This document shows, one piece after another, positions 51,500 through 62,943 of a stretch of 64,000 nt of DNA (its first letter is position 1; each line of letters opens with the position of its first letter). The translations under genes were made by a program, and so were the position numbers. The stretch comes from Lelliottia sp. JS-SCA-14 (GTDB lineage Bacteria > Pseudomonadota > Gammaproteobacteria > Enterobacterales > Enterobacteriaceae): positions 2,852,001-2,916,000 of the forward strand of contig NZ_CP141606.1 in NCBI RefSeq assembly GCF_035593345.1, given 5' to 3'. The notes under the pieces were generated by a model that was not told the origin of the DNA, did not search any database, and was given only the letters and a program-made list of their open reading frames with translations.

Positions 51500-52640
51500 C
51501 AGTGTCCTTCTTGTTCATAAAATCCAGTGCTTCAGGCACCGGAAGATTTTTAGGTTTACCAGGTCGTTGACCGCCTGCCAAACGCCAGCGTTTCAGCTGC
51601 CATACCCATGCCAGCACTTCCGCCACGGCGGCGTAAAGCTGACCTGGAATTTGCTGTCCAATTTCTGCATGACGATACAGGGCACGCGCCAGCGGTGGCG
51701 CCTCGAGTACCGGCACGCGGTGTTCTGCACCAATTTCACGGATGCGCAGCGCGATAAGTCCCGCCCCTTTCGCCACCACTTTTGGCGCAGACATTTTGTT
51801 TTCGTCGTATTTCAGCGCCACGGAGTAGTGCGTCGGGTTGGTCACGATCACGTCCGCTTTCGGCACATCTTCCATCATGCGACGACGCGCCGCCTGGCGC
51901 TGCATCTGGCGAATACGCCCTTTGACGTGCGGGTCGCCTTCGTTCTGTTTGTATTCGTCGCGCAGGTCCTGACGGGACATACGCAGCTTTTTGATGTGGC
52001 TGTAGATCTGGAAGAACACGTCAAATCCCACCATCGGGATAATGCTGAGCACCACCAGCACCGCGCACATTCCCACCAGGTCCATGGCGTTGATCATGGC
52101 CGTCAGCGGCGATTCACTGATTAGCCGCATCATGTCTGGCCAGTGGAACCAAAGATAAAATCCGGCGGTGCTGCCCATCAGCGTCGATTTGAGGATCGCC
52201 TTCAGCAGTTCCGCGCCCGTTTGCGCCGAGAACATCTTCTTAATGCCCGGGAGCGGATTGAGTTTAGAGAATTTGGGCTGCAGCGATTTGCCGCTGAATA
52301 TCAATCCGCCCAGCATCACAGGCGAGACCAGCGCGACAATCACCACGCCGGAGATCAGCGGCAACAGCGCGATCATGGCGTCTTTGAGCAGCAGAATGAT
52401 TTGGCTGAGGATCAGATTCTGGTCGTTGACCATACTGTGATCGAAACGCAGGCCAGCCGAGAGCATGCCCGCCAGCCTGCGGGCAAACGACTCCCCTCCC
52501 ATCCAGATAATGCAAACCCCAATGATTAAAATCAGCAGGGATGTCAGTTCTCGGGATCGGGGGACTTGCCCGTCCTCACGCGCCTTTTCTAGTCGGTGGG
52601 GTGAGGGGGCTTCTGTTTTGTCGTCGCTGTCTTCTGACAC
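51492..52640 (-). CDS. flhB: Flagellar export switch protein FlhB
   Basis: A 382-residue protein: four membrane segments and a C-terminal cytoplasmic domain with the self-cleaving NPTH motif in VIVTNPTHYSVALKYD, which controls the switch from hook to filament export. The N-terminal DDKTEAPSPHRLEKAREDGQ is the family signature. Same length as E. coli. First gene of flhBAE. Confidence 0.98.
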   Translation of the reverse strand: MSEDSDDKTEAPSPHRLEKAREDGQVPRSRELTSLLILIIGVCIIWMGGESFARRLAGMLSAGLRFDHSMVNDQNLILSQIILLLKDAMIALLPLISGVVIVALVSPVMLGGLIFSGKSLQPKFSKLNPLPGIKKMFSAQTGAELLKAILKSTLMGSTAGFYLWFHWPDMMRLISESPLTAMINAMDLVGMCAVLVVLSIIPMVGFDVFFQIYSHIKKLRMSRQDLRDEYKQNEGDPHVKGRIRQMQRQAARRRMMEDVPKADVIVTNPTHYSVALKYDENKMSAPKVVAKGAGLIALRIREIGAEHRVPVLEAPPLARALYRHAEIGQQIPGQLYAAVAEVLAWVWQLKRWRLAGGQRPGKPKNLPVPEALDFMNKKDTDG

Positions 52641-53156
52641 AGTTCGTACTCTTTGCCCATTTCGTCACGCGTATCATGTCAGAGCCGGGTGGATTCAATG
52701 GACGGAAAAGCCTGTAAAACTGGTCGTTTTTATCCTCTTTAAAGTGAAATAACTCGATTCAGATAAACTTTTCGATCTAATTTTAGACCCCAGAGGATCA
52801 AATTTGAATTTGCCGAAACAGGAAAAAGCATCCTGATCTTTTATTTTAAAACACTACAAACACCATTTCTCGCCAATCTCAACAAATCAAATGCAACATA
52901 AAAAATACAATTTACATCTTAACAATAATATTTAACAGTACATTTAACATCACTAAGATAATGATTATAGAATTGACTCATAATTGTTGGTTTCACTATT
53001 TTCGAGAAACCCATTATCATGCAAACAATATCAATTAAGCCACACTTCCGCCTGAGGCAAATATCTTTGTATACTCTCCGAGGAATAATTTTATTTATTG
53101 GGATTATTCTCTAAAACAGTGTCTATATGGATTATATTGCTAAGGAACGTCATACC
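52641..53156. other. Intergenic region between flhB and the fimbrial operon
   Basis: A 516-bp divergent region. The flhB side holds the usual place for a class II flagellar promoter, but I could not define an FlhDC site by eye. From about 52840 onward it is very A/T-rich, unlike the backbone, fitting an acquired, silencing-prone promoter region of the fimbrial operon. A short dyad (GAGGAATAAT and ATTATTCTC, 53080-53111) lies before the pilin gene. No gene and no invertible-switch repeats were seen. Confidence 0.7.
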
Positions 53157-53732
53157 ATGAACATCAGGAACAATATCATTTCGGGATCCTTGCTGGCATT
53201 AGCCTCAATGAGTGGATTCGCCGCTGAAATGAATGCAGGTACGATTCACTTTACAGGTGAGATAATCGAACCGAGCTGTGTTATCGAAGGCGATGATGGT
53301 ACAGACAGTACCGTTCCTTTGGGAACCTATCCGACGTCGTTATTTACTGACGTTGGCGTGGAATCTACACTGGTGCCTTTCTCCATTTCACTGAAAGATT
53401 GCCCATTAAAAAGCGACGGTCTGCCCTCAGTTCAATTAACGTTCACTGGCACCACTACATTGACGGGGGTAAATAATCTGCTTGATGTAAGCAAAAAAAC
53501 CACCGCAGGAACGACGGCGGCTTTAGGCGTGGGTGTTGCGGTCAGCCTTGACGGAAAAGATACGAATCTTATCACTATGGACGGTGCTGAAGGTCAGGTT
53601 AAAGTGCCACTCACAAATAAGGTGGATGACATTCTTACCACCAATTTCAACGCTCGGTATAGGTCATTCACTAAAACAGTCGAAGCAGGCCCTGCAGATG
53701 CTGATATGACCGTAAATATTATTTACCGTTAA
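53157..53732 (+). CDS. Major fimbrial subunit
   Basis: A 191-residue type 1-like pilin. Signal peptide MNIRNNIISGSLLALASMSG ending FAA; mature part starts with GTIHFTGEIIEPSC, the usual donor strand and first Cys, second Cys in LKDCPLKSDG, and ends with a penultimate Tyr (VNIIYR). The start at 53157 has AAGGAA before it. First gene of a pilin-chaperone-usher-adhesin operon; a strong hairpin follows, probably limiting read-through to the downstream genes. Confidence 0.9.
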   Translation: MNIRNNIISGSLLALASMSGFAAEMNAGTIHFTGEIIEPSCVIEGDDGTDSTVPLGTYPTSLFTDVGVESTLVPFSISLKDCPLKSDGLPSVQLTFTGTTTLTGVNNLLDVSKKTTAGTTAALGVGVAVSLDGKDTNLITMDGAEGQVKVPLTNKVDDILTTNFNARYRSFTKTVEAGPADADMTVNIIYR

Positions 53733-53800
53733 TATTTATACTTTATCCATTCTTGATATCAATTATTTCCCAGAAAATATTGATGTAAATGGGTGTATGT

Positions 53801-53845
53801 AAGGAAATCCCAACCTTATAGTGAGCTTGGGATTTCCTTTATTTT
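53801..53845 (+). terminator. Attenuating hairpin between pilin and chaperone genes
   Basis: A perfect 13-bp stem AAGGAAATCCCAA/TTGGGATTTCCTT followed by TATTTT, 68 bp after the pilin stop. It should act as a partial terminator or 3'-end protector, giving more pilin than chaperone, usher and adhesin mRNA. Confidence 0.75.
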
Positions 53846-53867
53846 AAAAACCGGAACAGGTATTGCC

Positions 53868-54560
53868 ATGCGTATTTCCCCGCTAGCTGTATTGTTAACC
53901 CCCGTTATTTTCATCTCACTAAGCCATGCAGCAGGCATTCAGGTTGGGCGCACGCGAATCATCTATGATGCCGGCAAGAAAGAGATCTCACTACCGCTTA
54001 TCAATAAAGAAAATGCCCTACCCTGGTTGATACAATCCTGGACCGATACGGGCGATGGAAAAACCCGTGGTCCCTTTATTGTCACCCCTCCACTATTTCG
54101 CCTTGAGCCACAGAAAGAACAAAGCCTGAGAATAGCGTGGAATGGCACGGCATTGCCCGAAAACAAAGAATCGTTGTTTTACATGAACGTTCGTACCATT
54201 CCCGCCACCGCGGCGGAAGACGACGATAAGAACGTTTTACGACTGATCTACAAAACCCGAATCAAGCTCTTCTGGCGCCCTAAGGGGCTGAAAGGCTCGC
54301 CGGAGGAGACGTGCCAAAATCTGCGTTTTTCCCGCAGCGGCAATCAATTGACGATCACCAATGACGGCGCCTTCCACAGCACCTTCGACAGTCTGCTGCT
54401 GGGCAGCACAAAAATCGTTAAAGCTGACATGGTCAATCCTCAGTCCAGCGTTCAGATCCCGTTACCGGACACGGCTTCCGGTTCGCAGGTGAGCTGGCGA
54501 TGCATCACGGATTACGGCAATGCTTCCGACAAATACGTTTCCACGCTGGTTCAGGAATAG
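53868..54560 (+). CDS. Periplasmic fimbrial chaperone (PapD family)
   Basis: A 230-residue chaperone with signal MRISPLAVLLTPVIFISLSH and the family pattern AGIQVGRTRIIYDAGKKEIS, PWLIQSWTD, and FIVTPPLFRLEP with the short F1-G1 loop, followed by ESLFYMNVRTIP. A Cys pair (ETCQNLRF, SWRCITDY) is in the second domain. The frame opens at 53793, inside the hairpin; 53868 begins the signal peptide and is chosen. Delivers subunits to the usher encoded 6 nt downstream. Confidence 0.94.
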   Translation: MRISPLAVLLTPVIFISLSHAAGIQVGRTRIIYDAGKKEISLPLINKENALPWLIQSWTDTGDGKTRGPFIVTPPLFRLEPQKEQSLRIAWNGTALPENKESLFYMNVRTIPATAAEDDDKNVLRLIYKTRIKLFWRPKGLKGSPEETCQNLRFSRSGNQLTITNDGAFHSTFDSLLLGSTKIVKADMVNPQSSVQIPLPDTASGSQVSWRCITDYGNASDKYVSTLVQE

Positions 54561-54566
54561 AACAAA

Positions 54567-57122
54567 ATGGCAAAAGGACTGCATGATGTGTCCCGCCAGC
54601 GTTTCTGGCGTCTTAACCCGCTGGTACGTTGTCTGAGTGGTGTTTTACTCGTGACGTCAGTCGGCGCTGAGGCCCGGGAGTACCATTTCGCCGCCTCGTC
54701 ACTGGAAGGCGATATGCTCTCGCAGCAGGACATCGACCTGTCGCTGTTTTCACACGCCAATACCCAGCTGCCGGGCGTCTATCCCTCCCGAATCATGTTC
54801 AACGATCGGCGGGCAGGCGATGCCAGTATCACCTATCTGGGGACCAAAAACGGCGAACTGGCACCACAGCTGACGCCGGATATGCTGCGCAACTGGGGTG
54901 TGGATATCGATAAATATCCAAAGCTTGCCGCGCTGGATGCGGTGGTTCCGCTCCCTCACCCGTTAGGGGATTACATCCCGCAGGCTTCGGCCACGCTCGA
55001 CTTCTCGACCATGACGCTGCATCTCAGCATCCCGCAGGCCGCCGTAGCCGGGAATGGCAGAGACTATATCGCCCCTTCACGCTGGGATGACGGTGTCCCT
55101 GTCGCGTTCGCTGATTATTCGTTTTCCGGCTCACAGAACCAGGACAGTGGCCAAAATACAACAACGAATCAGTATCTTAATATGCGAAGCGGCGCCAATC
55201 TCGGCGGCTGGCGCGTGCGCAACTACTCCACGTGGAGTAAAACGGACGACGCCAACAGCTGGGACACGGTCAATACCTACGTACAACATGATATCGATGC
55301 GATAAAAGCGCAGTTCACGGGCGGCGAGAGCAGCACTCAGGGTGAAGTGTTCGACAGCCTGCAGTATCGCGGCATCAACGTGGCCTCCGATGAAGAGATG
55401 CTACCTTACAGCCAGCGCGGTTTCGCGCCGGTGATTCGTGGTATCGCCAGCTCGAATGCCGAAGTGTCGGTGCGCCAGAATGGGTATCTGATCTATCAGC
55501 AGAACGTCGCGCCGGGCGCGTTCGAGATTAACGATCTCTACTCCACCACCAACAGCGGCGACCTGGAAGTGACCGTCAAAGAGGCCGACGGGACCGAGCA
55601 CCACTTCACCCAGCCCTACTCCAGCATCGCGGTGATGCAGCGGCCTGGACACATGAAATATGAGATCACGGCGGCCCGCTATCGCGCGGACAGCGGCAGC
55701 GATCAAAACGAACCGCTCTTTGCTCAGGGAAGTCTAATCTATGGTCTGAACAACAGCATGACGCTGTTTGGCGGTCTGACCGCGTCGGATGACTATCAGG
55801 CGGTGAACAGCGGCGCGGGTATCGCCCTGGGATCGCTCGGTACCCTGTCAGCGGATGTGACCGCCGCGAAAACGCAGCTCGACAATGGTACCCAGAGCAC
55901 CGGGCAGTCTTATCGCCTGCTCTACTCTGGTAAAATTGATACCACTGACACTAACTTTACCCTTGCCAGCTATCGCTACTCCACCAGCGGCTACTACAGC
56001 TTTGCCGATGCCAATCAGAAATACGATGAGCACGAAGAGGATCTGCTGTTCAATTACAACAAGCGTAACCGCATCCAGGCCAGCGTCAGCCAGAACATCT
56101 CCGGCGTCAGTTTTTATCTCAATGGCTATCAGCAGGACTATTGGCATACCTCGCAAAAAGAACGAAGTGTCTCTGCGGGCCTGAACACTGTCGTTGAAGG
56201 CATCAGCCTTCATGTGGCGTACACCTACAGCAAAACAGACGAGGATCAGAGTGACCAGATGGTCTCTTTCGGCTTTAGTATGCCGCTAAGCCGCTTCCTG
56301 CCGCGCGCCTGGAGCAGCTATAACCTGAGCAACAGCAAACACGGCTATACCCGCCAAAGCCTGGGGCTCAACGGAACACTGCTGGATGACGAGCGCCTGA
56401 GCTACTCGCTGCAGCAAAGCCATTCGAATCACGATGGCGACGACACCAGCAGTCTGTACGGCAGCTATCGCTCGCAGTACGCCAATATGAATGCCGGGTA
56501 TTACTACTCCTCCGATAATTCCCGGCAGTTGAGCTACGGTTTGAGCGGTGCCGTTGTCGCGCACCCGCATGGGGTCACCCTCGCCCAACCGCTGGGCAGC
56601 CAGTTCGCTATCGTCAACGCGAACCACGCGTCAGGCGTGCGTTTCCAGAACCAGCGCGGCATTCAGACCGACTGGCAGGGCAATGCGGTGATTCCGTCCC
56701 TGAGTCCGTATCAGGAAAACAGCATCCGTGTTGATACCACCAGTCTGCCGGAAGATGTCGATACGACCGAAACGGCGGTCACGGTTATCCCTTCCCGCAA
56801 TGCCGCGGTCGTCGCGAATTTCGATGCCCATGTCGGCTATCGCGTCCTGATCACGCTCATGCGCCCGGATGGCAAAACGGTACCTTTCGGCGCCATCGTT
56901 ACCGCTCTCTCGCCGGTCATCAGCGGTATCGTTGATGATAAGGGCACTGTTTATCTGGCAGGGGTTTCTGACACCGTTCAGTTAAGCGTGAAATGGGGAA
57001 GTGCAGCGGATCAGCAATGCACCGCCCATGTCTCTCTCGGTGCGGCAGTACAGGCTTCAAATCCGGCGGGAATTCGCTCCGTCAATGCCCTTTGTCAGCA
57101 GGAACCACAACATGTTAATTAA
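54567..57122 (+). CDS. Fimbrial outer-membrane usher
   Basis: An 851-residue FimD/PapC-type usher: N-terminal signal, periplasmic N-domain starting REYHFAASSLEGDMLSQQDI, 24-strand barrel with plug (RGIASSNAEVSVRQNGYLIY, APGAFEINDLYSTTNSGDL), and C-terminal domains with a Cys pair (QQCTAHVSLG, VNALCQQ). Length is normal. It secretes and orders the subunits. Its 3' end overlaps the adhesin gene by 11 nt. Confidence 0.96.
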   Translation: MAKGLHDVSRQRFWRLNPLVRCLSGVLLVTSVGAEAREYHFAASSLEGDMLSQQDIDLSLFSHANTQLPGVYPSRIMFNDRRAGDASITYLGTKNGELAPQLTPDMLRNWGVDIDKYPKLAALDAVVPLPHPLGDYIPQASATLDFSTMTLHLSIPQAAVAGNGRDYIAPSRWDDGVPVAFADYSFSGSQNQDSGQNTTTNQYLNMRSGANLGGWRVRNYSTWSKTDDANSWDTVNTYVQHDIDAIKAQFTGGESSTQGEVFDSLQYRGINVASDEEMLPYSQRGFAPVIRGIASSNAEVSVRQNGYLIYQQNVAPGAFEINDLYSTTNSGDLEVTVKEADGTEHHFTQPYSSIAVMQRPGHMKYEITAARYRADSGSDQNEPLFAQGSLIYGLNNSMTLFGGLTASDDYQAVNSGAGIALGSLGTLSADVTAAKTQLDNGTQSTGQSYRLLYSGKIDTTDTNFTLASYRYSTSGYYSFADANQKYDEHEEDLLFNYNKRNRIQASVSQNISGVSFYLNGYQQDYWHTSQKERSVSAGLNTVVEGISLHVAYTYSKTDEDQSDQMVSFGFSMPLSRFLPRAWSSYNLSNSKHGYTRQSLGLNGTLLDDERLSYSLQQSHSNHDGDDTSSLYGSYRSQYANMNAGYYYSSDNSRQLSYGLSGAVVAHPHGVTLAQPLGSQFAIVNANHASGVRFQNQRGIQTDWQGNAVIPSLSPYQENSIRVDTTSLPEDVDTTETAVTVIPSRNAAVVANFDAHVGYRVLITLMRPDGKTVPFGAIVTALSPVISGIVDDKGTVYLAGVSDTVQLSVKWGSAADQQCTAHVSLGAAVQASNPAGIRSVNALCQQEPQHVN

Positions 57123-58260
57123 TTCAATTTCACGTTTTTTTTCAGGAGTGTTGTTCCTGTGCCTCTGCATTCCAGTTTCGGCGCAAGCCGTGACGATTTT
57201 GCACAACTGTTTTGTCCCTGTGGATTACCACATCGCATACGACCGTGATCTCACGACGAATGAAAATCTGGCTGGTCACGACGTTGATGTTCCGGGACAT
57301 CTGGTTGCAGAGAGTACGGTCATGGAGGCTAATTGTACTTGCCCTTCTTCAATGGATGAGACAATTGCGGTCAAGGAATTAACATTGGCAGGAAGCCCGC
57401 TTCCGCCTGGAAGCGACGACTATGGTTATCTCACCGATAAGTTTGATATTGACGTTGGGGGGTATGACGATGCGATCAATTCTCCTGACGGATCGGGGTT
57501 ACACCCGTTAAGCATAAATCAATATCCAACCCCCATCGCTTCGATGTCAAAATTTGCGGACAATAGAATTGTCCCAGAAAACACAAACAGCGTATGCAGC
57601 GAAAGCACTCGTCCGGAGAAGTCTCCCCCTGCAAAACGCCAGTTCCGCTGGAACGTCATGAATGCCACGTTTCACATTAAAAAACCGATTCTCGGCAAAG
57701 AGATTATTCCCCCTACCCTGGTGGTTCAGAACTATGCCTGCCTCTATTACGATACTGGGAGCTGTGATGCTGCAAGCGCACAACTGGTATCCAACATCTG
57801 GCTCAGCGGATCCCTTTCCGCTCCCCTCAGTTGCACAATCAACGAAGGCAGCACCATCGAGGTCGATTTTGGCAATATCGTCAGCAAGCAGTTCAAAGTC
57901 AAAGGGGTTATGCCGCAGGGCTATACGCTGAAAAACGTGGACATCTCCTACCACTGCGACGACAACGCCGTCGGGAATGATAACCGCATAAAACTCACGC
58001 TCAGCGCCGATCAGGGCGTCGAGGACAGTAGCAATCCGCTGATTGCAAAAATGCTCAACCGGGACGATGTTGGGGTCAGGGTCTTTACGCAAGACGATAA
58101 GAACGTACAACTCGACGGCAGCTACGAGTTTCCGGTCACCATGGACGAGCAGGGAAATGGTTCAGTGAAGATCAAAGCGGCGCCCGTGAGCACAACCCGT
58201 GCCACGCCGGAACCGGGTAAATTTGAAGGGAACGTGACGGTAAAAATGGACTTGCGATAA
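57112..58260 (+). CDS. Two-domain fimbrial tip adhesin
   Basis: A 382-residue secreted protein starting MLINSISRFFSGVLFLCLCI with cleavage after SAQA. The N-terminal part (to about residue 235) is cysteine-rich (HNCFVPVDY, EANCTCPSS, NYACLYYDTGSCDAAS) and is probably the receptor-binding domain; the C-terminal part is a pilin domain with Cys pair (PLSCTINEG, ISYHCDDNA) ending KMDLR. The receptor is unknown. The upstream in-frame extension within usher is rejected because the signal peptide starts at 57112. Confidence 0.88.
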   Translation: MLINSISRFFSGVLFLCLCIPVSAQAVTILHNCFVPVDYHIAYDRDLTTNENLAGHDVDVPGHLVAESTVMEANCTCPSSMDETIAVKELTLAGSPLPPGSDDYGYLTDKFDIDVGGYDDAINSPDGSGLHPLSINQYPTPIASMSKFADNRIVPENTNSVCSESTRPEKSPPAKRQFRWNVMNATFHIKKPILGKEIIPPTLVVQNYACLYYDTGSCDAASAQLVSNIWLSGSLSAPLSCTINEGSTIEVDFGNIVSKQFKVKGVMPQGYTLKNVDISYHCDDNAVGNDNRIKLTLSADQGVEDSSNPLIAKMLNRDDVGVRVFTQDDKNVQLDGSYEFPVTMDEQGNGSVKIKAAPVSTTRATPEPGKFEGNVTVKMDLR

Positions 58261-58266
58261 AGGCTC

Positions 58267-58290
58267 CTCAGGCTGCGCACGCAGCCTGAG
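58267..58290. terminator. Hairpin between the convergent adhesin and cheZ genes
   Basis: A perfect 10-bp stem CTCAGGCTGC/GCAGCCTGAG with a 4-nt loop between two convergent genes. T tracts are weak on both sides (TTTATC on the minus strand), so it is a candidate terminator only. Confidence 0.5.
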
Positions 58291-58305
58291 AAAACCTCGC
58301 CGGGA

Positions 58306-58950
58306 TTAGAAGCCGAGACTGTCCAGCAGATCGTCCACCTGATCCTGGCTGGCCACCACGCCCGCCTTGGTGGTGTCGAGCTGCGGGCCATTGAGCAGGC
58401 TTTCGTTCTCGCGTTTCGGACGCGCCGCAGGCTCTGGCATATTCTCCAGCAGCACCATCAGCAGCTGACGTTCGATCTCCTGAATCACATCCATCATGCG
58501 CTTGATCACCTGACCCGTCAGGTCCTGGAAATCCTGCGCCATCATGATGTCCAGCAGCTGCGCGTTGGTGAAGCTGGTGTGTCCCGGGACATCGCCCAGA
58601 TATTGACGGGTATCCGTCACTAGCTCACGGGCATCCGCGAGTTCGATTGGATTTTCGAACCACTCGTCCCAGCGTTTGCTCAGGGCTTTCGCCCCCTTTT
58701 CCATCTCATCCTGGTGCGGTTGAGAGGCTTCAACGCTGTTCAGCGCGCGCTCTGCCGCCTGAGCGGTCATCTGCACAACATAGTCGAGACGGTCGCGCGC
58801 ATCGGGGATGGCTTCTGCCGCTTCGGCAATCGCCTGATCTAAGCCCAGCTCGCGCAGGCTGTCGCGCAACATACGCGTCAGGCTGCCGATACGGACAATA
58901 ATCTCATTGGCCGAATGTTCCTCGACCGGTTTCATAGCAGGTTTTATCAT
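58306..58950 (-). CDS. cheZ: Chemotaxis CheY-P phosphatase CheZ
   Basis: A 214-residue four-helix-bundle phosphatase. The catalytic Gln is in [19 protein letters not shown]; the C-terminal CheY-binding peptide [12 protein letters not shown] is intact. Upstream GTG (58959) is possible, but the ATG at 58950 has GAGG at 8 nt and gives the E. coli length. Last gene of the tar-tap-cheRBYZ unit. Confidence 0.97.
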   Translation of the reverse strand: MIKPAMKPVEEHSANEIIVRIGSLTRMLRDSLRELGLDQAIAEAAEAIPDARDRLDYVVQMTAQAAERALNSVEASQPHQDEMEKGAKALSKRWDEWFENPIELADARELVTDTRQYLGDVPGHTSFTNAQLLDIMMAQDFQDLTGQVIKRMMDVIQEIERQLLMVLLENMPEPAARPKRENESLLNGPQLDTTKAGVVASQDQVDDLLDSLGF

Positions 58951-58960
58951 CACCAGCACC

Positions 58961-60412
<1,452 letters not shown>

Positions 60413-60416
<4 letters not shown>

Positions 60417-61279
60417 GCTTTTTCCTTACTCAGCGCATATACCGTCTGGCCGCGCAGAACAAATTCGCGGGCGAGGTTGCTGAAGTTCTCCGAATGCCCG
60501 GCAAACAGCAAGCCATCGGGCTTGAGCAGCGGAGCAAAACGGCGCAGGATCTCCTGCTGCGTCGTTTTATCAAAATAAATCATTACGTTACGGCAAAATA
60601 TCGCGTCGAAAGGACCCGGTACGTTGTACTGTTTATCGAGCAAATTGACCGGAGCGAACTCCACGCAATTCGCCAGCTCCTGACGCACGCGAACCAGCCC
60701 TTCATGCGGGCCTGTGCCGCGCATGAAGTAACGCTGCAGCTGCTGCGGCGACAGGGTTTTCAGCTCGTCCTGGCGATAGACGCCGTTGCGCGCTTTCTCC
60801 AGCACTTCGGTGTCGATATCGCTGGCGTACACCTTCCAGCGGCCGGGCGCCATGCCCAGCGTATCGGCAAGGGTAATCGCCAGCGAGTAAGGCTCTTCGC
60901 CCGTCGACGCCGCCGCGCTCCAGACACGATATTCCCCGCTACGACGGCGGGCATGTTCCGCCAGTACCGGGAAGTGGTGACCTTCGCGGAAAAATGCCGT
61001 CAGGTTCGTGGTCAGCGAGTTGATAAAGGCCTGCCACTCGGCGCTGTTAGGGTTAGCCTCCAGCATGCCCAGATAACGACCAAAATCATCAAGCTCCAGG
61101 GTGCGTAAGCGCCGGACCAGTCGGTTGTAGACCATGTCTCGCTTATGGTCGGCAAGCACAATCCCTGCACGCTGGTAAATCAACTGACATATCCGACGAA
61201 AATGCGCGTCGGACAGCGCGAGGCGCTGGGTCATTTGCTGCAATAATGACGATTGCCCCGAGGGGTTTGGTGAGGTCAT
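60413..61279 (-). CDS. cheR: Chemotaxis receptor methyltransferase CheR
   Basis: A 288-residue SAM-dependent glutamate methyltransferase with an N-terminal helical domain ([19 protein letters not shown]) and a catalytic domain with [20 protein letters not shown] and [12 protein letters not shown]. The beta-subdomain that binds the receptor NWETF tail is present by length. Adds methyl groups opposite to CheB. Confidence 0.97.
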
Positions 61280-61298
61280 AGCGCCTTCTTTATCACTT

Positions 61299-62900
61299 TC
61301 AGGTTACAACTGGCACGGCCTGTGACCGCCCGACTTCTGCTACTTTTTCGACTTGCTCTTTTACGTTAAAAACGGCGACCAGACCCGTCAGATGATCGGC
61401 CTGGTTTGCGAGCTGGTCGGTAGCGGCAGCCGCTTCTTCAACAAGAGAAGCGTTCTGTTGCGTTACCTGATCCATCTGCGTCACGGCCAGTGCGACCTGT
61501 TCGATGCCGCGACGCTGTTCGTCTGAGGCGGAAGCAATTTCGCCCATAATGTCGTTTACACGCGTCACCGAGGTGACAATTTCCGTCATCGTGTGGGCAG
61601 CGGTATCCACCAGCTGAGAACCCTGTTGCACCCGAGAGACGGACTCTTCAATCAATACCTTGATCTCTTTCGCCGCGTTCGCGCTGCGGCTGGCGAGATT
61701 GCGCACTTCGCCTGCCACCACCGCAAAACCACGGCCCTGTTCACCGGCACGCGCCGCTTCAACGGCGGCGTTCAATGCCAGAATGTTCGTCTGAAACGCG
61801 ATACCGTCGATCACGCTAATAATGTCGCCAATTTTCTGCGAGCTGGTGGCGATCTGCTGCATGGTGCTGGCCACATGCGACGCCTGATCCCCGCCCTTTT
61901 TCGCTGTTAAAGCCGCCTGTTTCGCCAGGTCCGATGCCTGCCGGGCGTTGTCGGCGTTCTGGCTGACGGTGGCCGTCAGCTCTTCCATACTGGCCGCTGT
62001 TTGCGCCAGAGACGCAGCCTGCTGCTCAGTACGGGACGACAAATCGTTGTTCCCCGCCGCGATTTCGGAAATACCGGTGTGCATCGCATAACTGCCCTGT
62101 CGCACATCGGTCACCGTTTCGCGAAGCGATCCCTGCATTGCTTTCAGGCTGGCAAAAATGGCTGAAATTTCGTTCTTACCAAATACCGCGACCGGACGCG
62201 CCAGATTGCCTTTGGCGATGCTGTCAAAATGGCTGCTGATAATCGCCAGCGGCAGGACGATCATCTTGCGCGACCAGAGCAGCGCCCCGCCGGTGAGAAG
62301 CAGCGCCAGGATCACCACGGTGGCGAAAATCACCCCCGACATGTGATAGCTGGTGCGGCTGTCGCTGCTCGCCTCTTCAACGAACTGGTTCATGTCCTGC
62401 TGCCAGGCGTTAAAGCTTTTATCGAACGCGGCCTGGGAGTCCTGTACCGGCGCCGTCAGAAAATCTGACAGCTGGTTGTTCTCAAGCCAGGTGGCCTGAT
62501 GCTCCAGATCGCTATGCCACTGGCTATAGCCCTTTTGCATCTCGGCTTTCAGCGCTTTGGCTTTGTCGCTGAGCGCCTCCTGCGCGCCGAAGGCGTTAAA
62601 CTGCGCTTCGGCCTGTTTCAGGCTGTCACGCGCGGTGGTCATCAGCGCCTTGATGTCATCAGGCGGATAACTTAATGCCGTTAATGTGCCCGCTTTATTC
62701 AGCGCGGTGCTGGCCTGCAAAAGCACCGCGCGGGTTTGCGCGAGCGAGGAGCGCTGCTGATTACTCGTCTCAACTTCCTGTAAGTTCTGATAGCCATCGC
62801 GAAAAGCCCAGAAAGACAATCCATTACTGCCAACTTGCAACACACCGCAAAGGATCAGAATCAAAAACAGTGTGGTCGAGATACGAATACGATTTAACAT
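61299..62900 (-). CDS. tap: Methyl-accepting chemotaxis protein Tap (dipeptide)
   Basis: A 533-residue chemoreceptor colinear with E. coli Tap: N-terminus [20 protein letters not shown] with TM1, a periplasmic sensor with [22 protein letters not shown]2 near residue 195, HAMP, and a signalling domain with the hairpin tip [20 protein letters not shown]. It lacks the C-terminal NWETF pentapeptide, as Tap does, so it needs a major receptor for efficient methylation. Tap senses dipeptides via DppA. Confidence 0.95.
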   Translation of the reverse strand: MLNRIRISTTLFLILILCGVLQVGSNGLSFWAFRDGYQNLQEVETSNQQRSSLAQTRAVLLQASTALNKAGTLTALSYPPDDIKALMTTARDSLKQAEAQFNAFGAQEALSDKAKALKAEMQKGYSQWHSDLEHQATWLENNQLSDFLTAPVQDSQAAFDKSFNAWQQDMNQFVEEASSDSRTSYHMSGVIFATVVILALLLTGGALLWSRKMIVLPLAIISSHFDSIAKGNLARPVAVFGKNEISAIFASLKAMQGSLRETVTDVRQGSYAMHTGISEIAAGNNDLSSRTEQQAASLAQTAASMEELTATVSQNADNARQASDLAKQAALTAKKGGDQASHVASTMQQIATSSQKIGDIISVIDGIAFQTNILALNAAVEAARAGEQGRGFAVVAGEVRNLASRSANAAKEIKVLIEESVSRVQQGSQLVDTAAHTMTEIVTSVTRVNDIMGEIASASDEQRRGIEQVALAVTQMDQVTQQNASLVEEAAAATDQLANQADHLTGLVAVFNVKEQVEKVAEVGRSQAVPVVT

Positions 62901-62943
62901 CCACGCTCCCATCAAGCGGTCATTAGCCGCGGTTAAATGTCAG

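Noticed and set aside
53041-53156. Possible invertible promoter (fim-switch type) upstream of the pilin
   Set aside because: Only one short dyad with a 13-nt spacer is visible, no pair of distant inverted repeats and no recombinase gene nearby.
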